From the NCBI GenBank assembly GCA_031550605.1, contig JAVBOK010000021.1, positions 1-64,000 of the forward strand: a DNA stretch of 64,000 nucleotides, read 5' to 3'. This DNA comes from FLUQ01 sp031550605. Lineage in GTDB: Bacteria > Desulfobacterota > Desulfovibrionia > Desulfovibrionales > Desulfovibrionaceae. Below, one piece after another: positions 16,774 to 26,187 of this stretch. Under the pieces are notes generated by a model. That model ran no database searches. It was not told the origin of the DNA and was given only the letters and a program-made list of their open reading frames with translations. Position 1 is the first letter of the stretch. Every line of letters begins with the position of its first letter. Both the position numbers and the translations under genes were made by a program.

Positions 16774-17625
16774 ATGCGCAATGCTCTGACCATCGACGTT
16801 GAAGATTATTTCCATGTCAGCGCTTTTGAAAAATTCATCTGCCGCAGTCAGTGGGAAAACTTGCCCCAGAGGGCGTTGCGCAACACCTGTCGCGTGCTGG
16901 ACATCCTGGATTACTGGGGGTTGCGCGGCACGTTTTTCATTCTGGGCTGGATCGCCAGGCGCCATCCGTCCCTGATCAGGCGCATCGCCGCCAGCGGGCA
17001 CGAGGTGGCCTGCCACGGGTATTTTCACCAGCGCATCACCAACATGAGCCCCAAAACCTTCCGCCGGGACGTGACCCGGGCGCGCGCGCTGCTGCAGGAC
17101 ATTTCCGGCCAGAGCGTGGACGGGTACCGCGCGCCCAGCTACACCATCACCGGCAACACTCTGTGGGCTCTGGACGTGCTGATCGAAACCGGGTTCGCCT
17201 ACGATTCCAGCATCTTTCCCATCCGGCACGACTTGTACGGCATGCCAGGCGCCAGGCGCTTTCCGCACCGCATCGCCAGGGAAGGGGGTTCGATCATGGA
17301 ATTCCCCCCCACCACCGTGTCCGTGGGCATCGCGGGCAAACGGGTCAATCTGCCGGTGGCCGGGGGCGGTTATCTGCGGCTTCTGCCCGCGAAATGGGTT
17401 TCCGCCGCCTTCAGCAGACTGAACCGGGAAGGCCGGCCCTGCATGCTCTATTTCCACCCCTGGGAAATCGATCCGGACCAGCCCCGGATCAAGGCCGCCC
17501 TGAAATCCCGGCTGCGCCATTACCTGAACCTGGACACCACGGAGGCGAAACTGCGCCACCTGTTCAGCCAGCACAGTTTCGCCTGCATGAATACCGTGCT
17601 TGCGGGGGTATGCGCCGATGTCTGA
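16774..17625 (+). CDS. XrtA-system polysaccharide deacetylase
   Basis: A 283-residue NodB-type deacetylase. Motif 1 is TIDVEDYFHVSAF (catalytic/metal Asp pair), motif 2 ACHGYFHQRI (H-x3-H), motif 3 DGYRAPSYTIT and the C-terminal LYFHPWEID. There is no signal peptide, as is usual for this exosortase-associated subgroup. It would remove N-acetyl groups from amino-sugar residues of the polymer or its lipid-linked precursor. The frame is open far upstream. I use the ATG at 16774, which has a GAGG site and gives the family length. Its 3' end overlaps the FemAB gene start by 8 nt. Confidence 0.9.
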   Translation: MRNALTIDVEDYFHVSAFEKFICRSQWENLPQRALRNTCRVLDILDYWGLRGTFFILGWIARRHPSLIRRIAASGHEVACHGYFHQRITNMSPKTFRRDVTRARALLQDISGQSVDGYRAPSYTITGNTLWALDVLIETGFAYDSSIFPIRHDLYGMPGARRFPHRIAREGGSIMEFPPTTVSVGIAGKRVNLPVAGGGYLRLLPAKWVSAAFSRLNREGRPCMLYFHPWEIDPDQPRIKAALKSRLRHYLNLDTTEAKLRHLFSQHSFACMNTVLAGVCADV

Positions 17626-18664
17626 AACCAGCGTCAGCATCCTGTCCCCGGCGGACGGATCCGGCCGGGAGGAATGGGAAGGCTTCGTCGCTTCGCGCCC
17701 CGGGGCCAGCGCCTACCACAGCCTGGTCTGGTGCGATGTCATCCGCGAAGCTTTCGGACATCCCGCCTTTCCGCTTGTCGCCCGCCGGCGGGAGGAGATA
17801 CGGGGGGTGCTGCCCCTGGTGCTGGTGGCGGGCAGGCTGTTCGGCCGTTTTCTGGTATCCATGCCCTTTGTCAATTACGGCGGCGTGCTGGCCGCGGACG
17901 AATCCGCCGCCGCCGCGCTTTTGTGCGCGGCGGAAGAGCTGATGCGCGATCTGGATGCCCGCAGCGTTGAACTGCGCCGCCCGGGCATCCCCCGGCCGGA
18001 CATGCCGGGGCGCGGGCACAAGGTTGCCCTGCTGCTGGACCTGGACCCCGATCCCGACCGGCTCTGGCGCGCTTTCAAGGACACGGTGCGCAACCAGGTA
18101 CGCAAGGCGCGAAAAAACGGCCTGGAAGCGACGGCCGGCGGCGCGGAACTGCTGGACGATTTCTACGGGGTCTTTTGCGTGAACATGCGTGCGCTGGGCA
18201 CGCCGGTTTACGCGAAGGACTTCTTCGCCACGGTCTTGCGCAGCCTGCCGCGGGATATCCGCATCGTCGCCGTCCGCCGGGGAAGCCGGACCCTGGCCGC
18301 GGGCATCACCTACGCCCACGGCGGGGTCACGGAAATGCCCTGGGCTTCTTCCCTGCCCGCATTCCGCCATTTGTGCCCGAACAACCTGCTATATTGGGAA
18401 GCCGTCCGCGAAGCCTGCCTCCAGGGCCGCGCGCTGTTCGATTTCGGCCGTTCCAGCCCCGGAAGCGGCCCCTGGCGGTTCAAAATCCAGTGGGGCGCGC
18501 GGGAAGAACCGCTGTGCTGGGATTATATCCTGCCGCCGGGCATGCGGCCGCCCGACGTGACCACGGCCAATCCGAAATTCCGGCTGGCTTCCGCCGTGTG
18601 GAAGCTGATGCCGCTGGGCCTTACCCGCCTGCTTGGCCCGAGGATCGTGCGATGCATCCCCTGA
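17618..18664 (+). CDS. FemAB-like (tandem GNAT) protein, PEP-CTERM system
   Basis: A 348-residue protein with the FemAB/peptidoglycan-bridge-type fold. Segments such as SAYHSLVWCDVIREAFGHP, a basic helix KDTVRNQVRKARKNGLE and FDFGRSSPGSGPWRFKIQWG are typical of the exosortase-associated FemAB family. Members transfer an amino acid or acyl group from a carrier. Here the target may be the polysaccharide or a sugar precursor, but this is inference. It overlaps the deacetylase gene before it and the aminotransferase gene after it, so the three are probably translated together. Confidence 0.88.
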   Translation: MSETSVSILSPADGSGREEWEGFVASRPGASAYHSLVWCDVIREAFGHPAFPLVARRREEIRGVLPLVLVAGRLFGRFLVSMPFVNYGGVLAADESAAAALLCAAEELMRDLDARSVELRRPGIPRPDMPGRGHKVALLLDLDPDPDRLWRAFKDTVRNQVRKARKNGLEATAGGAELLDDFYGVFCVNMRALGTPVYAKDFFATVLRSLPRDIRIVAVRRGSRTLAAGITYAHGGVTEMPWASSLPAFRHLCPNNLLYWEAVREACLQGRALFDFGRSSPGSGPWRFKIQWGAREEPLCWDYILPPGMRPPDVTTANPKFRLASAVWKLMPLGLTRLLGPRIVRCIP

Positions 18665-19923
18665 ACTTCTGGCGCATGCTGCCGCCCGGCGCGGCCCCGG
18701 TCAGCCCGGCGGGCATTCTGCGAGGGCTTGCCGCGCGGCGGGAAAGCGAAGCCGCGCTGGACGCGCTACGCCGGGACTGCATCCGCCTGCTCGGCACGCC
18801 GCACATATTTTTCGCCGGAAGCGGCCGTTCCGCCCTGGCCCGGCTCTTCGCCGCCCTGCGCCGCAAAAATCCCGGCCGGGACCAGGTGCTGCTGCCGGCT
18901 TACGCCTCGTATTCCCTGCCCGCCGCCGTTGTGCGCGCGAACTGCAGGGTGGCTCTGTACGACCTTGAACCGCGCGGCCTGGCCCCGGATACGGCGAGCC
19001 TGCGCCGCGCCCTGGGCGAGAAGACCCTGGCCGTGGTGGCCGTGCACCAGTTCGGCTATCCGTTCGACCTTGCGCCCCTGGCCCCCCTCTGCCGCGAAGC
19101 GGGGGCCGCCCTGGTGGACGACGCGGCCCAGGCTCTGGGCGCGGAAACGAACGGCCGCCTTGCCGGAACCATGGGCGACGCGGGCCTGTTCAGCCTGGGC
19201 CGGGCCAAACCGCTGACCGCCGTGGACGGCGGCATCCTGGCCGTCCGCGACGAAAAGCTGGCCGCGGATCTCCGGTCTTTTTTCAGCCCGGACGCGGCCG
19301 GCTGGGACACGCGGCCGGACTGCCTGCTGCCGCTCAAGGCCATGGCCCTCTGCCTGCTGCGCCGGCCCGGCCTGTACCGCCTGCCCGCCTCGCTCCGCTT
19401 TCTCGGGCTGGGGGCCTCCATTTTCGATCCGGATTTCGCCGATGCGCCGCTGACCGCCTTTCAGGCCGGGATGGCGGCCTTTGCCCTGAGGGGCCTGCAC
19501 GCCGCCAACCGGGCGCGGGCGGACAAGGCCGCCGCGTACCAACAGGGCCTGGAAGGCGCCCGCTGGCGCGGACTTGTCCCGCAACGCGGCGCGCGCCCCA
19601 TCCATCTGCGCTTCCCCGTGCTGCCCCGGGACGACAACGGCCCCTGGCCCGACCCCGCGTCCCCGGCCTGCCGCCGCCTGGGCATCAGCCGGGGATTTCC
19701 CCTGTCTTTGGCCGACCTGCCGGCGTTGCGGCCGCATCTGGCCGGCGGACCGGACAGCGGCGGCTTTTCCGGCGCGCGGATGCTGGCGCGGCGCCTTCTC
19801 ACCCTGCCTACCCATGATCTTGTGCGCGAAGCCGACTGCCGGGCCGTCTGCGCCCTGCTGCGGGGCGGCGCGCGGGCCGGAAACCCGGTCCGGATCACCG
19901 GGGAACAGGAGGGCCGCCCATGA
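18652..19923 (+). CDS. DegT/DnrJ/EryC1-family PLP aminotransferase-like protein
   Basis: A 423-residue fold-type I PLP enzyme. Visible elements are HIFFAGSGRSALARLFAAL (cofactor phosphate region), QVLLPAYASYSLPAAV, ALVDDAAQALGAE (Asp that pairs with the pyridine nitrogen) and FSLGRAKPLTAVDGG (probable PLP lysine). Typical members aminate keto-sugars for surface polysaccharides. Some are catalytically altered, and the lysine context here (RAKP) differs slightly from the common S..K...GEGG. The start is the ATG at 18652, overlapping the FemAB stop. The frame is open upstream to 18175, but that part is out-of-frame FemAB sequence. Confidence 0.82.
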   Translation: MHPLNFWRMLPPGAAPVSPAGILRGLAARRESEAALDALRRDCIRLLGTPHIFFAGSGRSALARLFAALRRKNPGRDQVLLPAYASYSLPAAVVRANCRVALYDLEPRGLAPDTASLRRALGEKTLAVVAVHQFGYPFDLAPLAPLCREAGAALVDDAAQALGAETNGRLAGTMGDAGLFSLGRAKPLTAVDGGILAVRDEKLAADLRSFFSPDAAGWDTRPDCLLPLKAMALCLLRRPGLYRLPASLRFLGLGASIFDPDFADAPLTAFQAGMAAFALRGLHAANRARADKAAAYQQGLEGARWRGLVPQRGARPIHLRFPVLPRDDNGPWPDPASPACRRLGISRGFPLSLADLPALRPHLAGGPDSGGFSGARMLARRLLTLPTHDLVREADCRAVCALLRGGARAGNPVRITGEQEGRP

Positions 19924-21044
19924 CCGTCCTGCTCCTCTGCCTGATCCTGCCCGCGTACGCCTTTTGCGGCTATCCGCTGCTGCTCGCCCTGCTGGATCGC
20001 CCCCCGGCGAAACCCGGACGCGACCCCGTGGACGCGACGGATCCGCCTTCGATCAGCGTGCTGCTGTCCGTGTATAACGAGCAGGCGGCCATAGCGCGGA
20101 AAATCGAAAATTTTCTGGAACTGGAGTATCCCGCGGACAAGCTGGAAATGCTCGTCGTCTCCGACGGCAGCACCGACGCCACGGAAGATATGGCCGCCCC
20201 GTACCTGGACGAGCGCGTCCGGCTGCTGCGCCAGGACGGCCGCAGGGGCAAGACGGCGGCTCTCAATCTGGCCGCGTCGCAGGCCGGGGGTGAACTGTTG
20301 TTCTTTACCGACGCCGACGCCATGCTGCGGGCCGACTGCCTGCGCCGTCTGGCCGGAGCCTTTGCCGACCCCGCCGTGGGCTTGGCCGGAGGCCGCAGCC
20401 TGTACCTGGACGGCAATGGCCGCGAAACCGCCGGCAGCATGTACCGCCGCTACGAGGAATGGATCAAGGAACGCGAGGGCCGCCTGTGGGGCATCGCGGG
20501 CGCGGACGGCGCGGTGTACGCCCTGCGCCGCGAACTCTATGCGCCGTTGCCGCCCGAATGCATCAACGACCTGATCCACCCGGTGCAGGCGGTGCTGGCC
20601 GGCAAAAAAGCCGTGGCCGTTCCCGGCGCCCTGGCTCTGGAACCGGCGTCCGAAAGCGGCGGCGGTTCCGAACTGGCCCGGCAGACCCGGATCATGGCCC
20701 AATCCTGGCTGATAGCCCTGCGCTGTACGCCGGAACTGCTGCGGCACAGACGCTGGGGCTTTTTGTGGCAGTTTTTCTCGCACAAAATTCTGCGCTGGCT
20801 GGTCCTGCCCCTGCTGGGCCTTGCCGCCGCGCTGGCCCTGCGCCTGCCGGGAACGCTGCCCGCCCTGACCCTGGCCGGTATGGCCGCGCTCTGCCCGGCC
20901 GCCTGGCTGGGATTTCGCGGCAAAGGCGGCAGGCTGTGCCGCGCGGCCTGGCTGTTTCTGGTCCAGAGCCTGGCCGCCATGCTGGGCTTGTTCCGCCTGG
21001 CGCGGGGGGACCGTTTTGTAACCTGGACGCCGAAGGGGCAGTGA
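19920..21044 (+). CDS. Family 2 glycosyltransferase with C-terminal membrane helices
   Basis: A 374-residue processive-type GT2. After an N-terminal helix come SISVLLSVYNEQAAI, LEMLVVSDGSTDATEDM and FFTDADAMLR (the DxD region). The acceptor-site segment is GIAGADGAVYALRREL, followed by two or three C-terminal transmembrane helices (about 275-345). The usual QxxRW is replaced by something like RQTRIMAQSW. It would add a sugar to the lipid-linked repeat unit on the cytoplasmic face. The start forms an ATGA overlap with the aminotransferase gene. The ATP-grasp gene begins one base after its stop. Confidence 0.88.
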   Translation: MTVLLLCLILPAYAFCGYPLLLALLDRPPAKPGRDPVDATDPPSISVLLSVYNEQAAIARKIENFLELEYPADKLEMLVVSDGSTDATEDMAAPYLDERVRLLRQDGRRGKTAALNLAASQAGGELLFFTDADAMLRADCLRRLAGAFADPAVGLAGGRSLYLDGNGRETAGSMYRRYEEWIKEREGRLWGIAGADGAVYALRRELYAPLPPECINDLIHPVQAVLAGKKAVAVPGALALEPASESGGGSELARQTRIMAQSWLIALRCTPELLRHRRWGFLWQFFSHKILRWLVLPLLGLAAALALRLPGTLPALTLAGMAALCPAAWLGFRGKGGRLCRAAWLFLVQSLAAMLGLFRLARGDRFVTWTPKGQ

Positions 21045-21045
21045 C

Positions 21046-22218
21046 ATGCGCAGCATCCTGGTCACATCGGCCGGCACCAGAATGGCCTATGCCATGTGCA
21101 AAAGCCTTGCCGCCAAAGGATTTCGCGTGTACGCGGGCGACAGCGCCGCCTTGCCCATGACCGCTTTTTCCCGATATTGCGCCGGATCGTTCCGCTACGC
21201 ATCCCCTTTCACCCGTGAAGAACAATTCTGGGCCGACCTGCTGGAATTCATCGAACGCAAGCGCATCGACGTGCTCATTCCCGTGCTGGAAGAAACCTAC
21301 TGCCTGGCCCGGACGCCCGAGCGCCTGCCCGCATCGGTGCATACCCTGCTGCCCCGTTACGCGCACGTGCTCGCCGTGCACGACAAAGGCAGGCTGAACA
21401 GCCTGGCGGAAAACCTGGGCATACCCGTGCCCCGGTCCCGCGAAGCTACGGACCTGCTGCGCGTACCCCGGCCGGTTCCGGAACCTGTTCCTTTCCCGGC
21501 TCTGCTCAAACCCAAACAGGGCGGCGGGGGCTGGGCCATGCGCCGCGTTCCGGACGCGGCGAGCCTGGAGAGGGCCCTGCACGAACCCGGCTTTCCGGCG
21601 GAGCGTTTCATCCTGCAGCAGGAAATTCCCGGAGAAACCCTCTGCGTCTGCGCCATTTACGCAAACGGCCGCCGCATCGCGTCCGACGCGTACAAAACCC
21701 TGCGCGCGTATCCGCATCCGTACGGCCAGGCCACCTTTCGGGTCAGCGTGCCCGGCGGTCCGGCCATGGATCATTTTACGGCCCTGCTGGATTACCTCGG
21801 CTGGAACGGGGTATGCGAGGCGGATTTCATCCGGGACAGCGCGGGCCGGGTGTATCTGCTGGACGTCAATCCCCGGTTCTGGGGGGCTCTTGCCCAGAAC
21901 ATCGCGGCCGGAATGGATTATCCCGAATACTACCGCCTGCTGGCCTCGGGCGTGTCCGATGTCGCGGCGGGCACCAGCGTTCTCGGCGTGCGCACCCGCT
22001 GGCTGGGGGGCGACCTGATGCGCCTGGCCGCGGAACTGCGGCGGGGTCCGGGGCGTCTGTCCGCGTTGCGGCGCAGCCTGGCCGGCGGCGAAAAAGCGCA
22101 GGCCCTGGATGACTGGAGCCTTGCGGACCCCCTGCCTTTCCTGGTCTGGCTGGTCCGCCAGTGCGGCAACAAAGCGCTGGGCGTCAAGCCGGACGCCCTG
22201 CCCGGAGTGTGGTGCTGA
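21046..22218 (+). CDS. ATP-grasp enzyme (carboxylate-amine ligase-like), copy 1
   Basis: A 390-residue ATP-grasp protein. The N-terminal pre-grasp domain is MRSILVTSAGTRMAYAMCKS. The ATP-binding lysine region is FPALLKPKQGGGGWAMRRV, then RFILQQEIPGE. The Mg-binding acidic/Asn motif is GVCEADFI...VYLLDVNPRFWG. Such enzymes form acyl-phosphates and ligate an amine or thiol. In a polysaccharide locus it may attach an amino acid or another substituent to a sugar. It is clearly paralogous to the protein at 42780-43928: same start motif, SRY(C/S)AGS, and NPRFW..(L/I)AQNIAAG. It lies in an unbroken operon between the GT2 gene and the polymerase/ligase gene. Confidence 0.85.
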   Translation: MRSILVTSAGTRMAYAMCKSLAAKGFRVYAGDSAALPMTAFSRYCAGSFRYASPFTREEQFWADLLEFIERKRIDVLIPVLEETYCLARTPERLPASVHTLLPRYAHVLAVHDKGRLNSLAENLGIPVPRSREATDLLRVPRPVPEPVPFPALLKPKQGGGGWAMRRVPDAASLERALHEPGFPAERFILQQEIPGETLCVCAIYANGRRIASDAYKTLRAYPHPYGQATFRVSVPGGPAMDHFTALLDYLGWNGVCEADFIRDSAGRVYLLDVNPRFWGALAQNIAAGMDYPEYYRLLASGVSDVAAGTSVLGVRTRWLGGDLMRLAAELRRGPGRLSALRRSLAGGEKAQALDDWSLADPLPFLVWLVRQCGNKALGVKPDALPGVWC

Positions 22219-22219
22219 A

Positions 22220-23533
22220 ATGGCCAACGTTGTGCTCATATACGCGATCATGCTCATCACGCTGGGCAGGGGGCTGGATTTCTTCCCCGTCCTGGCGCCG
22301 TTCCAACTGGCCAAGGTCGTGCTCGCGCTGGCCCTGCTTCATGTGCTCGCCCTGGAATTCCCTTCGCTGAAGCGCACCCTCCGGAGCAAGCCCTTCACGC
22401 CGTCCATCGGGCTGCTCATCCTGCTTGCGGGATGCGGCATTCCGTTCAGCGTCTGGCGCGGCGGGGCCTTCGGCACCTTCATCCTGTATCTGAAAACGGT
22501 CTGCGTGTTCATGGTGCTCTGCGCTCTGGCCGGCGACAGGCGCGCCGGCGCCATGCGCACGGCCGCCGTGGCCACGGTGGGCATGCTGGCGGCGCTGATG
22601 CTCGCCGACAAAGGCACGGGCAGGATACGGGTCAGCGCCACGTATGATCCCAACGACATCGCCCTGCTGTTCGTCACCTTCCTGCCCTTTGCGGTGACGG
22701 AAGCGCTGGCCGGAAACAGGCTGCTGCGCCTGCCGGCCTGGGGCGTCGCCGGCGCGGCCTTGGTCAGCGTCGCCCTCACCCAGTCCCGCGGGGGGATCAT
22801 CGCCCTGGCGGCCGTGGGAATCCACGCCCTGCTGCTGGCCGGCAAACGCGCCTGGCTGCTCGTTCCCGCCGTCGGCGCGGCGGCGCTCATCATCCTGGTC
22901 CATGCCGACCCGCAGTTGTGGGAACGCTTTCAGGGACTGCACAGCCGGAGCGACTATAATTTCAGCGACCGCGGCGGCCGCCTGGAAATCTGGAAAGAAG
23001 GGCTGCAGATCATGCTCCGCCGTCCCCTGCTCGGCGTGGGCATCGGGCAGTTCAGTTCCGCCCTGTCCACGCTCGGCAGCGGCATCTACAAAGCGGCCCA
23101 CAACAGCTTTATCCAGATCGGGGCGGAACTCGGCATCGCCGGACTGTGCGTGTACAGCGCCATGCTGCTGCGCATCCGCCGTTTCTGCCGCGACGCCCTG
23201 GCCGATCCGGACGCCGGGCGGGCCTTCCGCCTGCGCTGGCATGCGCTGCTTCTCGCGCTCACGGGTTTTGCGGCCGGCAGCCTCTTTTTGTCCCAGGCGT
23301 ACAGCGGCATACTGTATACCCTTCTCGCCCTGGCCGTGGCCATGCAGGCGGAGCGGCAGCGGGAAACCACGCTCCGGACGGCGGAAACGCGGCAGAAAAA
23401 TGGCGGACCCGCCCGCATCGAAGCGCAGGAGGAAAAAAGCCTGGCCGCTCGGGCGGCCAGGGTCCGCGCCGCGCGGGAAGCGCTGCTCAGCCGGGGGGAC
23501 GCGCGCCATACCGCCGGAGGGAGGAAGCCATGA
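22220..23533 (+). CDS. O-antigen ligase/polymerase family membrane protein (Wzy/WaaL-like)
   Basis: A 437-residue polytopic protein with about ten hydrophobic segments. The family signature region has a periplasmic loop SRSDYNFSDRGGRLEIWKEG followed by RRPLLGVGIGQFSSAL and AHNSFIQIGAELG. TQSRGGIIALAAVG is also typical. It is either the polymerase of the repeat units or the exosortase-A-associated O-glycosylation ligase that decorates sorted proteins. Sequence inspection cannot separate the two. The charged C-terminal tail (about 375-437) is cytoplasmic. The start is set at 22220, right after the preceding stop codon (TGAAATG). Confidence 0.87.
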   Translation: MANVVLIYAIMLITLGRGLDFFPVLAPFQLAKVVLALALLHVLALEFPSLKRTLRSKPFTPSIGLLILLAGCGIPFSVWRGGAFGTFILYLKTVCVFMVLCALAGDRRAGAMRTAAVATVGMLAALMLADKGTGRIRVSATYDPNDIALLFVTFLPFAVTEALAGNRLLRLPAWGVAGAALVSVALTQSRGGIIALAAVGIHALLLAGKRAWLLVPAVGAAALIILVHADPQLWERFQGLHSRSDYNFSDRGGRLEIWKEGLQIMLRRPLLGVGIGQFSSALSTLGSGIYKAAHNSFIQIGAELGIAGLCVYSAMLLRIRRFCRDALADPDAGRAFRLRWHALLLALTGFAAGSLFLSQAYSGILYTLLALAVAMQAERQRETTLRTAETRQKNGGPARIEAQEEKSLAARAARVRAAREALLSRGDARHTAGGRKP

Positions 23534-25038
23534 GCACCCTCGGCTACTTCACGCGCAATTCCATGTTCCGTCTTTTTTCTTTGGGCGTGACCATGGCCAT
23601 GGCTTTCGTAGTCACCCCGCACATGCTGCGTTGCCTGGAAAACAGCGGATACGGAGTCTGGATGCTCATTTCCACGCTGGCCGGGTATTTCATGCTGCTG
23701 GATCTCGGCCTGTTCCAGGCTGTCAGCAAACACGCGGCATCCGCTTACGCCGCCGGGGATGAAGAGAGATGCCGCCGCGTGTATTCCACAGCCCTGTTCA
23801 TGGGCGGCCTGACCTGCCTTGTCGCCCTGATCCTGTCCGGCATTCTGGCCCTGTGCATTGACCGCTTCACTTCGTCCGCGGCGGGTATTCCCTCCGCCGG
23901 CACGGCTCTCGGCGTTTTTTCGGCCTCCGTTGCGGTACTGCTGCTGTTCCGCGCATCCCAGGCCATCCTGACCGCGCAACTGCGCTGGAACATTCTGGCC
24001 GGCCTGAGCATGCTCCATGCCGTTTTCAACTGCGTCCTGACGCTTTGGCTGCTGGCCCCCGCGCTGTCCGTGACGGAAAACCTGCTGCGCCTCGCCCTGA
24101 TCATGGCCTGCGGCAATGTGCTGGAATACGTCGGGCACTTCTGCCTGACGCTGCGGACCGGACGGCCCCCGTTGCGCCTGTCCGCCCTTTCCGCCGCCAC
24201 GGCCAAAGATCTGCTCCGCTACGGGCTGCCGGTCATCGTCTCCAACCTCGGCACCCTGCTCAAACGGCGGACCCAGATTTTCATCGTGGCCTCGTTTCTG
24301 GGTCTTTCTGCTGTCACCCTGTTCTCTCTCGCCCAGCAGCTTATCAATTACATGAGTTCGGTCATGCTGAGCGCCTTCGGCATCATGAGCCCCTATTTCA
24401 GCCGCATGCAGGCCAGGGGGGAAATGGAAAACTGCCGGAGGGCGCTGCTGGAATCCATGGAATTCAGCTACGCCGCGGCCGCCTATCTGGGGCTGTGCGT
24501 CATTTTCTACGGCGGCCTTTTTCTGGCCCGCTGGCTGGGACCGCAGTACGGCTCGGTGCAGGCCCTGCTGCTGCCTCTGGGCCTGGCCGGGATCATCAAT
24601 TTCGGGAGCGGCGTGGTGAGCGGTTTTTTGCTCGGCATCGGCGCGCACCGATTCCAGGCCACGCTCAGCGTCGGCGAGGGTTTGTGCGGCACGGCTTTCG
24701 CCGTCCCAGCCGCCTGCCTGTATGGCATGGAAGGTGTTGCCTGGGTCATGGCCGCAGCCACCTTCACTGTGCAACTGGGCATTCTGCCCGCGCATGTCTG
24801 CCGGACGGCCGAACTGAGGCCGGGCGTATACTACCGCGTTCTTCTGGGCACCGTGGCCGTGCAGGTTGGCGCGCAGGGGCTGTATTACCTGTGCGTCATG
24901 AACCGCCTCAGCCCCGATTACGGCACCCTTGCCCTGGCCTGCGCCGGACAGTTCGCCGTGACGGCGCTGACGCTGGGACTGTGCATCCGCTTCAGGCAAC
25001 GCGCCTGGCAGGAGGTTGCAAAAAATGCCCTGCCCTGA
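23530..25038 (+). CDS. Polysaccharide flippase (Wzx/MATE-like)
   Basis: A 502-residue protein with 12-14 predicted membrane helices. The first is FRLFSLGVTMAMAFVVTPHM, and the typical flippase segment is ENSGYGVWMLISTLAGYFML. It would move the undecaprenyl-linked repeat unit across the inner membrane for polymerisation by the neighbouring Wzy/ligase-like protein. The ATG at 23530 makes an ATGA overlap with that gene. Its 3' end overlaps the next glycosyltransferase by 14 nt. Confidence 0.88.
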   Translation: MSTLGYFTRNSMFRLFSLGVTMAMAFVVTPHMLRCLENSGYGVWMLISTLAGYFMLLDLGLFQAVSKHAASAYAAGDEERCRRVYSTALFMGGLTCLVALILSGILALCIDRFTSSAAGIPSAGTALGVFSASVAVLLLFRASQAILTAQLRWNILAGLSMLHAVFNCVLTLWLLAPALSVTENLLRLALIMACGNVLEYVGHFCLTLRTGRPPLRLSALSAATAKDLLRYGLPVIVSNLGTLLKRRTQIFIVASFLGLSAVTLFSLAQQLINYMSSVMLSAFGIMSPYFSRMQARGEMENCRRALLESMEFSYAAAAYLGLCVIFYGGLFLARWLGPQYGSVQALLLPLGLAGIINFGSGVVSGFLLGIGAHRFQATLSVGEGLCGTAFAVPAACLYGMEGVAWVMAAATFTVQLGILPAHVCRTAELRPGVYYRVLLGTVAVQVGAQGLYYLCVMNRLSPDYGTLALACAGQFAVTALTLGLCIRFRQRAWQEVAKNALP

Positions 25039-26176
25039 CGTCAGCGTCATCATGCCCGCGTACAACACCCTGCCCTGGCTGGGGCAGGCCGTGGAATCCG
25101 TTTTGCTGCAGGAAGGGCCGTCCTGGGAACTTATTATCATCGACGACGGGTCAACGGACGGCACAGCGGCCCTGGCCCGGCGGTATGCGGCCCTGGACGG
25201 GCGCATCCGCGTACTGGACAACCAGGGGCAAAAAGGCGCGGGAGGCAGCCGCAACACCGGGTTGAAGGCCCTGCGCGGCCGCAGCGTGTTTTTTCTGGAC
25301 AGCGACGACGCGCTGAACCCCGACGTCCTGGCGGCCCTGCACGCCGCCCTGGCGCGGGCCAACAGTCCGGCGGCGCGGGGGCGCCATGCCACCTTCTGCC
25401 AGCAGCGCTGGGCAACGCGTCAATCAACGCACCGCAACCGGCCGGATACGCTTTCGATTCCTCTGGGGTGCTTCTGCGAACATCTGTTCCGGGCGGATTT
25501 CCTGCTGGCTAACGATATTTTTTACCCGGAAGAGCAAATACGCGGCCAGGACACCTCGTTTCTCTGCCATGCCTACGCCCATCTGGACAGCCCCCCGGCA
25601 TTGCTTGACGCTCCCGCCTTTCTTTATCGCATCAACCACAAACCCCAACCGGCGGCGGCGAACAGCCCGGACATTTTTCTTGAGCGCGCCCGCCGCATCA
25701 TCGCCTGTTTCAGGGATCACGGGAAAAACGACTGGATCCCCGCATTTGTCGAGCACCACGTTCTGCCCGGCTGGCTGCCCTGCCTGCACGCCGCGCAACA
25801 GGCCGGCGAAGAAGCGGCCATGGCCTTCATCGCCGCGTGCCTCCGGCTTTTTGTCCTGGCCGGCGATGCGGCGTCCGCCTCCTTGCGCGAGCAGACGGGG
25901 GCGGCGGCGGACGCCTTCATGGAACGCCGCGCCGACGGCGACGCCGGCGGCATTTTGCATCTTTTGAATCGGCAGGGTTTGATCCGGCCGCCCCGGCCTT
26001 ACACGGGCATTGCCCGCAACCCGGAAGAGCCGGGCTGGCGGGCCTACCGCCTGTCCCGGCGCTGCTGCAACCTGTTGCGTTCGCCCGAAACGCGGCGGGC
26101 GCTGCTGTATCTGGAAACGCTCAAGCGGCGCGCCGCGCGGCGGATGGCCGAACAGGCGCGCGACAAACCGAAATGA
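25025..26176 (+). CDS. GT2 glycosyltransferase, tandem copy A
   Basis: A 383-residue GT-A protein. The nucleotide-binding N-terminus is DVSVIMPAYNTLPWLGQAVE, then LIIIDDGSTDGTAAL and VFFLDSDDALNPDVL (the DxD motif). The C-terminal ~200 residues carry the acceptor part. There is no membrane segment. A TTG at 25016 is in frame, but GGAGG lies directly against it and 9 nt before the ATG at 25025, so ATG is preferred. It is closely similar along its length to the next gene (26188-27336), including ends such as (T/F)LGI.(R/P), which points to a tandem duplication. Confidence 0.88.
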   Translation: MPCPDVSVIMPAYNTLPWLGQAVESVLLQEGPSWELIIIDDGSTDGTAALARRYAALDGRIRVLDNQGQKGAGGSRNTGLKALRGRSVFFLDSDDALNPDVLAALHAALARANSPAARGRHATFCQQRWATRQSTHRNRPDTLSIPLGCFCEHLFRADFLLANDIFYPEEQIRGQDTSFLCHAYAHLDSPPALLDAPAFLYRINHKPQPAAANSPDIFLERARRIIACFRDHGKNDWIPAFVEHHVLPGWLPCLHAAQQAGEEAAMAFIAACLRLFVLAGDAASASLREQTGAAADAFMERRADGDAGGILHLLNRQGLIRPPRPYTGIARNPEEPGWRAYRLSRRCCNLLRSPETRRALLYLETLKRRAARRMAEQARDKPK

Positions 26177-26187
26177 GGGGAGACACC